Shown here piece after piece: positions 38,466-47,498 of a stretch of DNA of 64,000 bases (the first letter of the stretch is position 1; every line of letters starts with the position of its first letter). The DNA is taken from assembly GCA_002436085.1 (NCBI GenBank), contig DIXT01000033.1, positions 1 to 64,000 of the forward strand, in the 5' to 3' direction. Made by a program: the position numbers and the translations under genes. This DNA is from Anaerolineaceae bacterium UBA6073. GTDB taxonomy: Bacteria; Chloroflexota; Anaerolineae; Anaerolineales; Anaerolineaceae. Under the pieces are notes generated by a model, which searched no databases, was not told the DNA's origin, and saw only the letters and a list, made by a program, of their open reading frames with translations.

Positions 38466-38901
38466 TCTAATTTTCCTTTTCGGCGCCTCTGACCCCGTCT
38501 GGGGCTGCCCTCGCCTTGCAAATTACCGGACGAATTTCCGGCGACTGAAAAGTTTATCCTTTTTCACGGTCTTCGTCAAGCAAAACCCGGTGAAAGGTTA
38601 CAGTTTAATAATCCGGAGGAAAACCCATGGGTAGCGTGACAACTCATAATTATGAAAAGATCCAACGCTGGCTCAGCTCCCAATTCAGGGGGCAGTGTGA
38701 AGGAAGAAGCAGCCATTTCTTTTGACTTATTAAAGTGTAAGAGACATCTAACAATTTTCTGTCCCGAGTTCACGTCCGCCTCATTTTTGGTGATTGACGC
38801 AAACGGAGCGTAAAGGCGCAAAAGGGGCGAAAAGCGTGGCATAATAACCAGGTATCAGAATTCCCCGAAGACTTTTGTCAGTCCTTATTGGAGTAGCTAT
38901 T
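38466..38901. other. Intergenic region with a possible 32-codon ORF
   Basis: No firm gene. A short frame from ATG 38627 to 38725 has a good ribosome site (CCGGAGGA about eight bases upstream) and would encode MGSVTTHNYEKIQRWLSS plus 14 more residues. It matches nothing I know and could be a truncated relic. TTGACG at about 38797 and CATAAT at 38840-38845 are weak promoter-like hexamers before the metallopeptidase gene. Confidence 0.35.
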
Positions 38902-39786
38902 ATGCCTCACACCCAGATCATCAATACCTTTCCTGAATTCTTGAAGTATTGGGAAAAAAATAAAAATTTACCCATTGATATACAAATTGAAAACTGGTCG
39001 ACGGAGTATATGGCACAATGGCCTGAACTGCTTGAGAGGCAGATTGGTGATTATGCCAACCGACAAATAGCTTGGGAGGAAGTTGCTCGGGATAAGGTAT
39101 TTCCCTTTCTTAATGACAGGCTGCCAGCCATGCAAGAAGCACAACAAAATATCATGGCAACATTCGACGCCATCTGCAACCAGGCAATTGAAAGACTTAA
39201 TTTTGATTCAAATATTATTTGCATCATTTATGTTGGAATTGGCTGTGGTGCTGGCTGGGTAACAACTTATGGAGGAACACCTGCCATCCTGTTTGGTTTG
39301 GAAAATATTGCTGAATGCCGTTGGAGTCCGGAACAATTGATAATCGGGCTAACCGCTCACGAACTTGGTCATGTTGTCCATTTTAGTTGGCGCGCACAAG
39401 CCCACAAACCAGACGCGGACGGACCCTGGTGGCAACTATTTACTGAAGGATTTGCTCAGCGTTGTGAGCATATAATCCTGCAAAAGGAGACCTGGCACGA
39501 AGCTGGAAACGCTGACAAAAACTGGGTAGCTTGGTGCTATGAGCACAAGAATTACCTTTCCTCCGAATTCTTACGGTTCATCTTTGAAAAGAAAGATGTT
39601 CGTCCTTTCTTTGGGTCCTGGTACGAGATTGAGGGTCATTCACAATGCGGGTATTTTCTGGGCTATGAAGTCATCAAAGCTCTTCAATTGAGAGGTATGA
39701 CATTGGAAGAGATTGGAACACTTGACCACCCGGAAAGTGAGTTACGGGAAATTTTGGAATCCTTTACCAGAGTTCCGCTTCCTTAA
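38902..39786 (+). CDS. Putative zinc metallopeptidase (HExxH), unknown family
   Basis: A 294-residue cytoplasmic protein without a signal peptide. The zinc motif HELGH is at residues 153-157 (context LTAHELGHVVHF), and a probable third ligand Glu182 lies in FTEGFAQRCEH 25 residues later. This is the spacing of gluzincin peptidases. A hydrophobic segment IICIIYVGIGCGAGWVTTYG with a glycine-rich turn precedes it. I cannot name the family; DUF2268-like proteins share this layout. The gene is clearly AT-rich compared with its neighbours, and TGGAG upstream supports ATG 38902. It is flanked by non-coding DNA on both sides, consistent with acquisition by transfer. Confidence 0.7.
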   Translation: MPHTQIINTFPEFLKYWEKNKNLPIDIQIENWSTEYMAQWPELLERQIGDYANRQIAWEEVARDKVFPFLNDRLPAMQEAQQNIMATFDAICNQAIERLNFDSNIICIIYVGIGCGAGWVTTYGGTPAILFGLENIAECRWSPEQLIIGLTAHELGHVVHFSWRAQAHKPDADGPWWQLFTEGFAQRCEHIILQKETWHEAGNADKNWVAWCYEHKNYLSSEFLRFIFEKKDVRPFFGSWYEIEGHSQCGYFLGYEVIKALQLRGMTLEEIGTLDHPESELREILESFTRVPLP

Positions 39787-39899
39787 TATCGCCTGGCAAA
39801 GTCAGGTATTGTGCCGGTCTATACCCATTGATACTCGTTGTAAATATAAGCCAGATTCTACGTCGCCGAATTAGGGAAGTAAAAGCACTTTTAGAATAA

Positions 39900-39942
39900 A
39901 GCCCATTTTTACCTCATAAAGAGGCTGTTTTGGGCTATTTTT
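39900..39942 (+). terminator. Possible terminator of the metallopeptidase gene
   Basis: Nested pairing AGCCCA (39900-39905) with TGGGCT (39931-39936) and CCTC with GAGG inside, followed by ATTTTTC. Confidence 0.5.
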
Positions 39943-40020
39943 CATCATTATTGAACCAAAATCGACACTTTTTGACCTATTTTGACGATGTTCAAACAAG
40001 TATTTTTAGGTTCGAACTCC

Positions 40021-40075
40021 GCCCGCGCTGCTTGGCATCGCGGGCATCCGCCTGTGGGCCTTGCTGCGCAAGCAA
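40021..40075. other. GC-rich double hairpin of unknown function
   Basis: GCCCGCG at 40021-40027 pairs with CGCGGGC at 40039-40045, and TTGCT at 40061-40065 pairs with AGCAA at 40071-40075. The patch is GC-rich inside an AT-rich gap and is not a copy of the repeat families listed. It may be a REP-like element or part of an RNA. Confidence 0.3.
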
Positions 40076-40099
40076 GAGCTGACGGAACAGACAATATAA

Positions 40100-40129
40100 A
40101 AAGGGATTGGTTGGTAAACCAATCCCTTT
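40100..40129 (-). terminator. Rho-independent terminator of the SPFH gene
   Basis: A perfect 13-bp stem, AAAGGGATTGGTT / AACCAATCCCTTT, with a GGTA loop. On the minus strand a T-rich tract follows. Confidence 0.85.
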
Positions 40130-40147
40130 CGTTCTATTCAACGGGGC

Positions 40148-42145
40148 TTAGCCCTGTTTTTCTGGCGCCTGGTCTTCTTCCGGCGCTTTCTTTTCTGTCA
40201 GGCTGCGCATAATCTCAGCTTTCAGCTTTTCGGTCTCTTCGTTGCGCTGCTTCTGTGTGGCAGCGCTTACATCCAGGTTCAGCTTGTCAGACAGCAGCAG
40301 GGTCAGCAGACCTTCCATGATGCTGCTGCCGCTTGCGCCGCCTTCGCTGCTGCCGCCGCCAACCACAACTCTCGGCACAACGTCCACGCGGGACTGCTGC
40401 ACGGCCTCGGCAAAGCGGTTCATGACCTGCTGGGTCACCTGATACTGCGGACCGCCGTACGCGGCAACCTGCTCTTCAGTGGCGATAGCCTGGGCGATAC
40501 CGGTGCGGGCAATCTTTTCAGCTTCCGCTTCCGCGAGCGTGCGGATTTGGGCGGCTTGCTGGACGGCTCGGGCGTAATCCGCCTTACCCTGGTTGGAAAG
40601 CACCGTAATGCTCACCTCGGACTCGGTCACGTTGCGCTGCTGTTCGGCGCGGGCCTGGGCTTCGCGCAGTTCGCGTTCCTTTTGCGCGGCAACCTGCTGG
40701 CGCTGGAAAGTTTCAATTTGTTCGACCGCAATCTGGCGGGAGCGCAGTTGGTTAAGGATAATTTCCATGTTCTTATCCTCGCCCGAGGTGGTCGGCGTGC
40801 CTATCAGCACTTCTTCCAGTTCCAGGTTGTAGTGCAGGAATTTGTCTTTCATCTCCTGGCTGGATTGGCGCTGGATCTCGTTGCGTTCGTGGATAAGCTC
40901 AATCAGCGTGCGGGTCTGGCCGATGTTCTTGAAATAGGCGGACACCATCGGGTCGAGGGTCTGCTCCACCAGCTTTTTGACGTCGCCAAAGCGCTGCACA
41001 ACCAGCGGGGCTTTCTGATAGTCGATATGGATGACCACCGAAAGCGGCAGGGAGGGTTCGAAGGCGTCCTTGGTAATCAGCGAGACTTCGGACAGGTTTT
41101 CGTCCAGGTTGTGCGAGCCGACTTCGGATTTAATCCACTTGAGGATAATGTTGGTGGTCGGAACCATCACCACTTTGCCGGCGTAGGTATTGAAGGCATA
41201 CTTTCCGGGCAGGAGCGGGTCGCTCCACACACCGCGGCTGCCTTTGCTGACCAGCTCGCCGTGGCGGTAATCCAGGCCGGACAGGTCTTCGCTGACCTTG
41301 CCGGTGTAGGAGACAACCACGCCTACAAAACCGACTTCAACGATAGTTTTGTGAATCATCTCCACGGTGGCAAACAGGCGGTTGAGGTAGTAGGTACCTT
41401 CCACCAGCACCTGCAGCTGCCGCCCGCGCATACCGGCGCCGGTGATGAAGCGGTCGGGCATCTGGAAGTTGTTGTGATAAGTCGCGCTGTCGTTGTAATC
41501 CGAACCCACAATCGGCGCGATAATCTCGCCGGAGGGCAGGGAGGGTCCATCGTGCACCGTAACGATGCCGATCAGGTCGTCCTGGTCTTTGATGACAACT
41601 GGGGTGAAACCTTTGCGCTCTTTGATGACCGAGGTCATGCTTTCAATAACCATCTGGTCGTCGCGGCTGAGGGCCAGGTAGTAGACGCGTTCTTCGGTGA
41701 TGACCACAAACTGGGCCAGGTTGATGGCGTAGGTGCCTTCACGCAGGATTTGGCGCTGCGGACCGCGCTGACCGCCATGGGTAAGGAAATTGGTCACATC
41801 CTGAAAATCGCTTGCGCTGGTGTTGGAGGCAAGCACTTGCATGGCGCTCAGCGGTTCGCCGTCGCGTGCGAAGACGTAACCGATCTTGCCCTGGGCAATG
41901 GTCACCAGCGGGGCGATATGCACCCGGTATTGGATGGGCATCAGGAAGTGCAGGCCGCCGCGCAGCACGTTGGGTTGGTAACCCGCTTCGCCGTGCAGGG
42001 CGATAAAGCCGGACTTGAGGGAGCGGCGTCCGAAGCGCTTTTCCACAATTCCGAGGCGGTTGTTGGGTATGAAGCGGATACCGGAAATCAATGATAGCAC
42101 CGCAAGCACGCCCACGACGATAAGTAATTTCGTGAGGAATGGCAT
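40148..42145 (-). CDS. SPFH/band-7 domain membrane protein, flotillin-like
   Basis: A 665-residue protein anchored by one N-terminal helix (LTKLLIVVGVLAVLSLISGI near 4-23), starting with the usual FIPNNRLGIVEKRFG after it. The central region includes a long SPFH/band-7 domain (to about 480), with FVGVVVSYTGKVSEDLSG near 240 and SVVIHIDYQKAPLVVQRFGD near 370. A long Ala/Glu/Gln-rich coiled coil follows (QRQQVAAQKERELREAQARA and onward), then a Gly/Ser linker and a charged tail (KAPEEDQAPEKQG). Such proteins form membrane microdomain scaffolds; the role here is unknown. ATG 42145 has AAGGAG upstream, while the longer upstream frame runs into repeat DNA. It is monocistronic, with a strong terminator. 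Confidence 0.88.
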   Translation of the reverse strand: MPFLTKLLIVVGVLAVLSLISGIRFIPNNRLGIVEKRFGRRSLKSGFIALHGEAGYQPNVLRGGLHFLMPIQYRVHIAPLVTIAQGKIGYVFARDGEPLSAMQVLASNTSASDFQDVTNFLTHGGQRGPQRQILREGTYAINLAQFVVITEERVYYLALSRDDQMVIESMTSVIKERKGFTPVVIKDQDDLIGIVTVHDGPSLPSGEIIAPIVGSDYNDSATYHNNFQMPDRFITGAGMRGRQLQVLVEGTYYLNRLFATVEMIHKTIVEVGFVGVVVSYTGKVSEDLSGLDYRHGELVSKGSRGVWSDPLLPGKYAFNTYAGKVVMVPTTNIILKWIKSEVGSHNLDENLSEVSLITKDAFEPSLPLSVVIHIDYQKAPLVVQRFGDVKKLVEQTLDPMVSAYFKNIGQTRTLIELIHERNEIQRQSSQEMKDKFLHYNLELEEVLIGTPTTSGEDKNMEIILNQLRSRQIAVEQIETFQRQQVAAQKERELREAQARAEQQRNVTESEVSITVLSNQGKADYARAVQQAAQIRTLAEAEAEKIARTGIAQAIATEEQVAAYGGPQYQVTQQVMNRFAEAVQQSRVDVVPRVVVGGGSSEGGASGSSIMEGLLTLLLSDKLNLDVSAATQKQRNEETEKLKAEIMRSLTEKKAPEEDQAPEKQG

Positions 42146-42324
42146 TAGAACTCCTTTGGAGTTTCGTGAATGTTGGAAACGAGTGAAGTATACGCCCGCG
42201 CAAGGTGAAATACCATAGATAATATAGGCTTTGGTGGGGAAGGCGAGGGAGTTTGGGGTTTGATTGGAGTCTAGACTGCCCCTCATCCGCCCTGCTGGCG
42301 CGTAATGGGCTTTGGTAATTAAAT

Positions 42325-42396
42325 GTACGGGCGAAGCATCCCAATGAAAGTGGTTTGCCTTCATTGGTGCGATGATTAAGGATGCTTCGCCCCTAC
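42325..42396 (-). repeat. REPIN-like 72-bp palindromic element, copy 3
   Basis: GTACGGGCGAAGCATCC on the left and GGATGCTTCGCCCCTAC on the right. Orientation is opposite to the copy at 10101. Confidence 0.8.
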
Positions 42397-42675
42397 GACT
42401 GAAGGGCACAATTACGGAATTAGTAGGTCAGGTTGCTCTTTGCCATACGGCACTTCGTCAACCTGACAAAATCAGCAGCTTGAAAAAACGTAAGCAGCTC
42501 AACATAAAAGCTTCTCCTGGGACTGCTTGCGTGCCGAAGGCAAAGCTGGCGAGCGCAGCGAGACTGATGAGGGTCATGTAAATCCCTCATCCGCCCTGCG
42601 GGCACCTTCCCCTGGGGGAAGGTAAAAAGCCCCTCATCCGCCCTGCGGGCGCGTAATAGGCTTTAGTAATTAAAT

Positions 42676-42747
42676 GTACGGGCGAAGCATCTGAACGAAA
42701 GTGGTTTGCCTTCATTGGTGCGCTGATTAAGGATGCTTCGCCCCTAC
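42676..42747 (-). repeat. REPIN-like 72-bp palindromic element, copy 4
   Basis: Same ends as copy 3, but the left half diverges after GAAGCATC. Spacing to copy 3 is 351 bp. Confidence 0.78.
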
Positions 42748-43172
42748 GACTGCGGAGGCTTTCGGTCACGTACTGTAAAAAAAAGCTTCTCTTGGGACTG
42801 CTTGCGTGCCGAAGGCAAAGCTGGCGAGCGCAGCGAGACTGATGAGGGTATTGCGTGACCCTCATCCGCCCTGCGGGCACCTTCCCCCGGGGGAAGGTCA
42901 CAAACAATGCTTCGCCCCTACGACTGCGGGGACCTTCGGTCACGCACTGTAAAAAAAAGCTTCTCTTGGGACTGCTTGCGTGCCGAAGGCAAAGCTGGCG
43001 AGCGCAGCGAGACTGATGAGGGTATTAACTGCCCCTCATCCGCCCTGCGGGCACCTTCTCCCTGGAGAAGGTTTGAAAAGACCCTCATCCGCCCTGCTGG
43101 CACCTTCCCCAAGGGAAGGTAAAAAGCCCCTCATCCGCTCTGCGGGCGCGTAATGGGCTTTGGTAATTAAAT

Positions 43173-43244
43173 GTACGGGCGAAGCATCCCAATGAAAGTG
43201 GTTTGCCTTCATTGGTGCGCTGATTAAGGATGCTTCGCCCCTAC
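43173..43244 (-). repeat. REPIN-like 72-bp palindromic element, copy 5
   Basis: Nearly identical to copy 3, including the core CCAATGAAAGTGGTTTGCC. Confidence 0.8.
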
Positions 43245-43298
43245 AACTGGGCGGTACGTGATCAGCAAGCGCAGCTCCGTCCTGCCGTGAAGTAAAGA

Positions 43299-43324
43299 AA
43301 AGCCGCCCATTGCTGAGCGGCTTT
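43299..43324 (-). terminator. Terminator of the 917-residue secreted protein gene
   Basis: AAAGCCGC / GCGGCTTT, an 8-bp stem with a 10-base loop. Read on the minus strand it is followed by TCTTTACTTC. Confidence 0.7.
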
Positions 43325-43347
43325 ATGCATTTCAAGCGAAGTGAAGT

Positions 43348-46101
43348 TTAGCGGAACAAGCTCGGCAGGAAGTGCATCAGACCAGCCAGAACCTGCGCGC
43401 TGTCCGCGTTATCCGCGGGGTTCGCGTCCGTGCTGCCCGAGCTGATTGCCAGGCTGATCGGATAGAGCGTACCCGCAACCGCGCTGCCGTCAATGTATAC
43501 CCAGACCTGGAACCCGTCTCCCTCTCCGAAGGGGATATCGGGCAAATCCCAGGTAACCGTGTTCCCAACGATGTCCGGGGTGATACCTGAGCTGTCACTC
43601 GCGTAGCTGAGCCCGTCCGGGAGCGTGAGAACGAGTTGCGTGGCTGCCGAGGTGGTCGCGCCGGTGTTCATAAAATCCAGCCAGACGGAAGCCATTCCAC
43701 CAGGCGCGCCGCCAAAGAGCTCAGAAGTGAAATGGGTGGCGAGGTCCACGCCCGCGGCTGGCGACCAGGAATTGGTGGTGATGCTGCTGCCGTTGTAGCT
43801 TAGTTCGAAACCATCGGAGCGGTTGAAAATCACCGGGTTCGTGAGAACAGCGCCGTTCGTTCCCGACACATACGCGTAGTAGAGGTAGCGCCGGTTCTGG
43901 TCGCTCCAGGTAAGGATGCCGCGGTTGTTGGCGTCTTTGGTGACGGATAACGAAGAAGTATAGTTTGAGATAGATGGGTGACTTAGTTGACCAGAATTGA
44001 TAAGCGCATAGCTTGTCCCATTTAGGATGCCGTACCATATAAAATGGTCATCTCCATTAGATGCGGTAAACGCCATAAGGATGTTACCGCCAGATAACTG
44101 CACGCCTGCGCTCGGTGGAAAATTAAGAATTGTCGGAGGGGTCAACGTACCGCCGCTGCTGTCGAATACCCGGTAGAGCGACTCTCCATAATAAGATTGC
44201 CCGTCTAACCAGTTGTGGTCATAAGTCACGAAGAAACGATTTCCGCTCAGGGCAATCTGAACTGGACTGTAGTACCAACTTGTTGAGGTAGAGGCCGTCA
44301 TCTTGGTGACGGGCACCACCTGAGCTCCGCTGCTTTGGCGGATGGTGTAGTAGATATCATCAGTTTGGTTGGATTGGACAGACTTATCCCAGGTGACCAT
44401 AAAGCGGTTATCAGAGCTGGCGCTGATGTCCGGAGAATAAAACTCAACCGTATTCCCAGCCTGCCAACTCCCCCAGGTGTTGTCATTGGTCAAATTAACC
44501 GGCCCATACGCGAGGCTGCCGTTGGAGTTTAGCACTGCGAACCAGATGTTGTAATTCACCAGACCAGTTGGATTATAAATTTCCTTGTTCCAGACCACAC
44601 CAACTTTTCCGTCCGGAGCAGCGGCAAGCGCAGTGTTAAATTGATAAGTAGAGAAATCCGCCACATCGTAAATTGGGCTTAAAGTTTCAGGTGCCTTGAT
44701 GACATTGCCAAAGCGGCCAATCACCGCGTAGCGCAGCGCCATCCCCCACCCACTCGCGCCTAACATGTATTCGCTCCATACATGCACAAAGTTGTGTTCC
44801 GGGGTCTCAATGACAGCCGGGTAATAGGCGTTCCAGGCTTCACTACTGATATCCACCTCAAGCTGGGTGGAAGGCCAGTTCAGGTCGGTCTTGAGTATGT
44901 AATCTGTAGAATCTCTATAGGTCTGCGCGAACGCTGCCGGAACGGTGGAGTCAATCGTGATGGTTTTGGTTTTGCTTGTATTCAAGCTGGAGGTGACGTC
45001 CACGTAGGTGGTGTTGCGCGCGCCAACAGTCAGCCCGGCTGGCGCGCTGACCCGTACAAGAATTTCCATGCTGGCGCCTTGCGCAAGCAAGCCTGAATCG
45101 ATGGTGCCGTCGGCGTCCGTGTCGACAAGGGGTGAGAGCGTCGCGGCGTTAAAAAGTTCCACGGTCCAACCCGCGCCCAACGGGGCGGTCGTCACCAGCA
45201 TGTCATAGGTGTCCGCGCCGAGGTTGCCCGTGTTGGTTAGGGTGAAAGTAAAATCATCCACATCCAACGACGAAGCGAACTCGCCCAGGTAAAGCGGGTT
45301 CACGCCGACCCGGGCGCTGGGAGCTGGCCGGGTGAAGAGGACAGCGGTGCCGCTAGTGGTCGGACGACTACATCGTTTCCAGAAAGCCAGACCGTCCAGA
45401 CCTGTCGCGTTCTCGATACCTGCTGTTGAACAATACCAGCCCTGACTGGGATTCGGAACCGTTTTGTACTGGAATTTGATGTTTCCGTTGGGGTAGAGCA
45501 CAGCTTCGAAGGTATACACGCCCCCATTTCCATCTTTCACGTTATTCCATTGGATGACAAAGTGGGTGCCAAAGTTGCTGTAATACACCGCGCTGCTGGA
45601 GTAATAATGATACTTTGATAATACAGAAATCAGATTGTTAGGCTCAGATTCCTCGGGGATGTCAAAATAATCATTGACCCAACTTTCTTCAAAGGTGACA
45701 TATCCCGCACCGGTGATATATATCTGGGAGTAGCTGTTCTCATAGAACGGGAACGCCCAGGGAAGTGAGATTGCCTCTGTAATATCCCAGGTATCGTTGA
45801 TGCCGGTATCTATGCCGCCGGTCGCGTCAATCCAGGAATAGGTCGTGCTGGTAAGAGTATAGCCGTAATCGTCCGTGTCGCCGATAGCGGTGGGCTCTGC
45901 CAGTGTTTCTTCGGTGGGGAGCACAAAACGCTCGCCGTTTTCGTCCTCACAGGGCTGGCCGGGCAGGCAGCGCGCGTGCCGCACGGGTTCCGGTGGGGGT
46001 GGAGGCGTCTGGGCTTCGGCCGGTTTGAGGGCGGTCGGAGAGAGCGCTCCGAGGATAATAATGATTGCCAATAATTTACTGAACCAATTACGCATATCCA
46101 C
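43348..46101 (-). CDS. Large secreted surface protein with repeat-type beta domains
   Basis: A 917-residue exported protein. A signal peptide (NWFSKLLAIIIILGALSPTA, cut after AEA near 30) is followed by a Pro-rich start. Residues 80-270 resemble a beta-rich domain seen in secreted peptidases and adhesins (WAFPFYENSYSQIYITGAGY, then AVLYPNGNIKFQYKTVPNP). Residues 270-380 look like a NEW3/CARDB-like Ig domain (FTFTLTNTGNLGADTYDMLV). Residues 400-770 contain repeated segments of the form NRFMVTWDKS, GRVGVVWNKE-like and RGILTWSDQNRRYLYYAY, suggesting a beta-propeller. A DUF11-like domain (LVLTLPDGLSYASDSSGITP) follows, and the protein ends GLMHFLPSLFR, a tail I associate with Chloroflexota secreted proteins. 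Function is unknown; adhesion or sugar binding is a guess. It is monocistronic, flanked by repeat arrays. Confidence 0.8.
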   Translation of the reverse strand: MDMRNWFSKLLAIIIILGALSPTALKPAEAQTPPPPPEPVRHARCLPGQPCEDENGERFVLPTEETLAEPTAIGDTDDYGYTLTSTTYSWIDATGGIDTGINDTWDITEAISLPWAFPFYENSYSQIYITGAGYVTFEESWVNDYFDIPEESEPNNLISVLSKYHYYSSSAVYYSNFGTHFVIQWNNVKDGNGGVYTFEAVLYPNGNIKFQYKTVPNPSQGWYCSTAGIENATGLDGLAFWKRCSRPTTSGTAVLFTRPAPSARVGVNPLYLGEFASSLDVDDFTFTLTNTGNLGADTYDMLVTTAPLGAGWTVELFNAATLSPLVDTDADGTIDSGLLAQGASMEILVRVSAPAGLTVGARNTTYVDVTSSLNTSKTKTITIDSTVPAAFAQTYRDSTDYILKTDLNWPSTQLEVDISSEAWNAYYPAVIETPEHNFVHVWSEYMLGASGWGMALRYAVIGRFGNVIKAPETLSPIYDVADFSTYQFNTALAAAPDGKVGVVWNKEIYNPTGLVNYNIWFAVLNSNGSLAYGPVNLTNDNTWGSWQAGNTVEFYSPDISASSDNRFMVTWDKSVQSNQTDDIYYTIRQSSGAQVVPVTKMTASTSTSWYYSPVQIALSGNRFFVTYDHNWLDGQSYYGESLYRVFDSSGGTLTPPTILNFPPSAGVQLSGGNILMAFTASNGDDHFIWYGILNGTSYALINSGQLSHPSISNYTSSLSVTKDANNRGILTWSDQNRRYLYYAYVSGTNGAVLTNPVIFNRSDGFELSYNGSSITTNSWSPAAGVDLATHFTSELFGGAPGGMASVWLDFMNTGATTSAATQLVLTLPDGLSYASDSSGITPDIVGNTVTWDLPDIPFGEGDGFQVWVYIDGSAVAGTLYPISLAISSGSTDANPADNADSAQVLAGLMHFLPSLFR

Positions 46102-46391
46102 TCCTTATTCAATTGTTAGATGGATTGAAAGCCTGCCTAAACCCGCACACAGGCACTGTTTATTTTATAGCACCAATTCGCGTTTTGGTGTAAAGATTTT
46201 GGCAGATTCCCGGGATTTTGCTCGTTCAGACCGTAGGATATTTGGCTTTGCTTCCCCTGGCAAGCGCAGCGAGGCTGATGAGGGTTTAAAGCGACCCTTT
46301 TCCGCCCTGGGAATTGAATTTACAATCACTATGTTCCAACAGGGAGATCGCCACGCTGCGCTCGCGATGACGAACGCATTGCCAGTCGTTC

Positions 46392-46455
46392 GTAGGTCGG
46401 GTTGCGCAGTTCAACCCGACACATCTGGCAGCTTGAAAAGCGCAAGCTGCCCTAC
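46392..46455. repeat. Family-E palindromic element
   Basis: Runs from GTAGGTCGGGTTGCG to GCAAGCTGCCCTAC and contains two hairpins, GTCGGGTTG / CAACCCGAC and GGCAGCTTG / CAAGCTGCC. A degenerate copy lies near 42422-42508. Confidence 0.65.
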
Positions 46456-46751
46456 AAAAAGCTTCTCCTGGGACTGCTTGCGTGCCGAAGGCAAAGCTGG
46501 CGAGCGCAGCGAGAGTGATGAGGGTATTAACTGCCCCTCATCCGCCCTGCGGGCACCTTCCCCTGGGGGAAGGTCACAAACGATGCTTCGCCTCTACGAC
46601 TGCGGAGGCCTTCGGTCACGTACTCTAAAAAAGCTTCTCCTGGGACTGCTTGCGTGCCGAAGGCAAAGCTGGCGAGCGCAGCGAGACTGATGAGGGTATT
46701 GCGTGCCCCTCATCCGCCCTGCGGGCGCGTAGTGGGCTATGGTAATTAAAT

Positions 46752-46823
46752 GTACAGGCGAAGCATCCCAATGAAAGTGGTTTGCCTTCATTGGTGCGTT
46801 GATTAAGGATGCTTCGCCCCTAC
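46752..46823 (-). repeat. REPIN-like 72-bp palindromic element, copy 6
   Basis: GTACAGGCGAAGCATCC on the left and GGATGCTTCGCCCCTAC on the right, with the same core as copies 3 and 5. Confidence 0.8.
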
Positions 46824-47498
46824 GACTGCGGAGACCTTCGGTCACGTACTGTAAAAAAAGCTTCTCCTGAGACTGCTTGCGTGCCGAAGGCGAAGCTGTC
46901 GAGCGCAGCGAGACTGATGAGGGTATTGCGTGACCCTCATCCGCCCTGCGGGCACCTTCCCCTGGGGGAAGGTGAAAAGCCCCTCATCCGCCCTGCTGGC
47001 ACCTTCCCCTGGGGGAAGGTCACAAACGATGCTTCGCCCCTACGACTGCGGAGACCTTCGGTCATGTACTGTAAAAGAAGCTTCTCCTGGGACTGCTTGC
47101 GTGCCGAAGGCAAAGCTGGCGAGCGCAGCGAGACTGATGAGGGTATTGCGTGACCCTCATCCGCCCTGCGGGCACCTTCCCCCAGGGGAAGGTAAAAAGC
47201 CCCTCATCCGCCCTGCGGGCACCTTCCCCCAAGGGAAGGTAAAAAGCCCCTCATCCGCCCTGCGGGCACCTTCCCCCGGGGGAAGGTCACAAACGATGCT
47301 TCGCCCCTGCGTCTGCGGAGACCTTCGGTCAGGAACCTCGCTCGGTCTGCCCACATGCACCGGTGGTGCAGGGGTGCTTCGCAAGACCGGCGAGAGCATT
47401 GGGGGACTCATCCCCCCAGCATGCCTCTCCACGGAATATTCCTCACCCATCCGCTGACGTATAATGGAACTAACACCCGCAAAAAGAAAGGACCCGGC

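Larger units (their letters stand above)
39787..40147. other. Intergenic region with terminators and a GC-rich structured patch
   Basis: No gene is supported. A possible terminator lies at 39900-39942, a GC-rich hairpin patch at 40018-40090, and a strong terminator for the SPFH gene at 40100-40129. The GC-rich patch has a 23-codon frame ending TAA at about 40098, but I do not call it a gene. Confidence 0.5.
42146..43290. repeat. Repeat array A3
   Basis: The gap between two leftward genes holds three complete palindromic elements (42325-42396, 42676-42747, 43173-43244), one partial right end near 42905-42920, and modules CCCTCATCCGCCCTGCGGGC and GGCAAAGCTGGCGAGCGCAG between them. The order CCTTCGG, then CTTCTC, then GCTTGCGTGCCGAAGGC repeats. 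A degenerate family-E element lies near 42422-42508. No gene is supported. Confidence 0.82.
46102..47498. repeat. Repeat array A4
   Basis: The gap between the secreted protein gene and the SRAP gene holds one family-E element (46392-46455), one complete palindromic element (46752-46823), and partial right ends near 46580, 47028 and 47293 that share ACAAACGATGCTTCGCC. Between them are modules CCCTCATCCGCCCTGCGGGC and GGCAAAGCTGGCGAGCGCAG. The last array unit is followed by GACCTTCGGTCAGGAACCTC and then non-repeat DNA from about 47340. A -10-like TATAAT lies at 47460-47465, before the SRAP gene. Confidence 0.8.

Noticed and set aside
40005..40090. Possible tRNA because of GGTTCGAACTCC near 40008
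   Set aside because: No acceptor stem, anticodon arm or D-arm can be placed around this T-loop-like string.
40547..42094. 515-codon frame antisense to the SPFH gene
   Set aside because: It is a shadow of a well-supported gene with ribosome site, signal anchor and terminator.
42146..42409. N-terminal extension of the SPFH protein up to 42409
   Set aside because: It is encoded by repeat DNA; ATG 42145 with AAGGAG starts directly before the membrane anchor.
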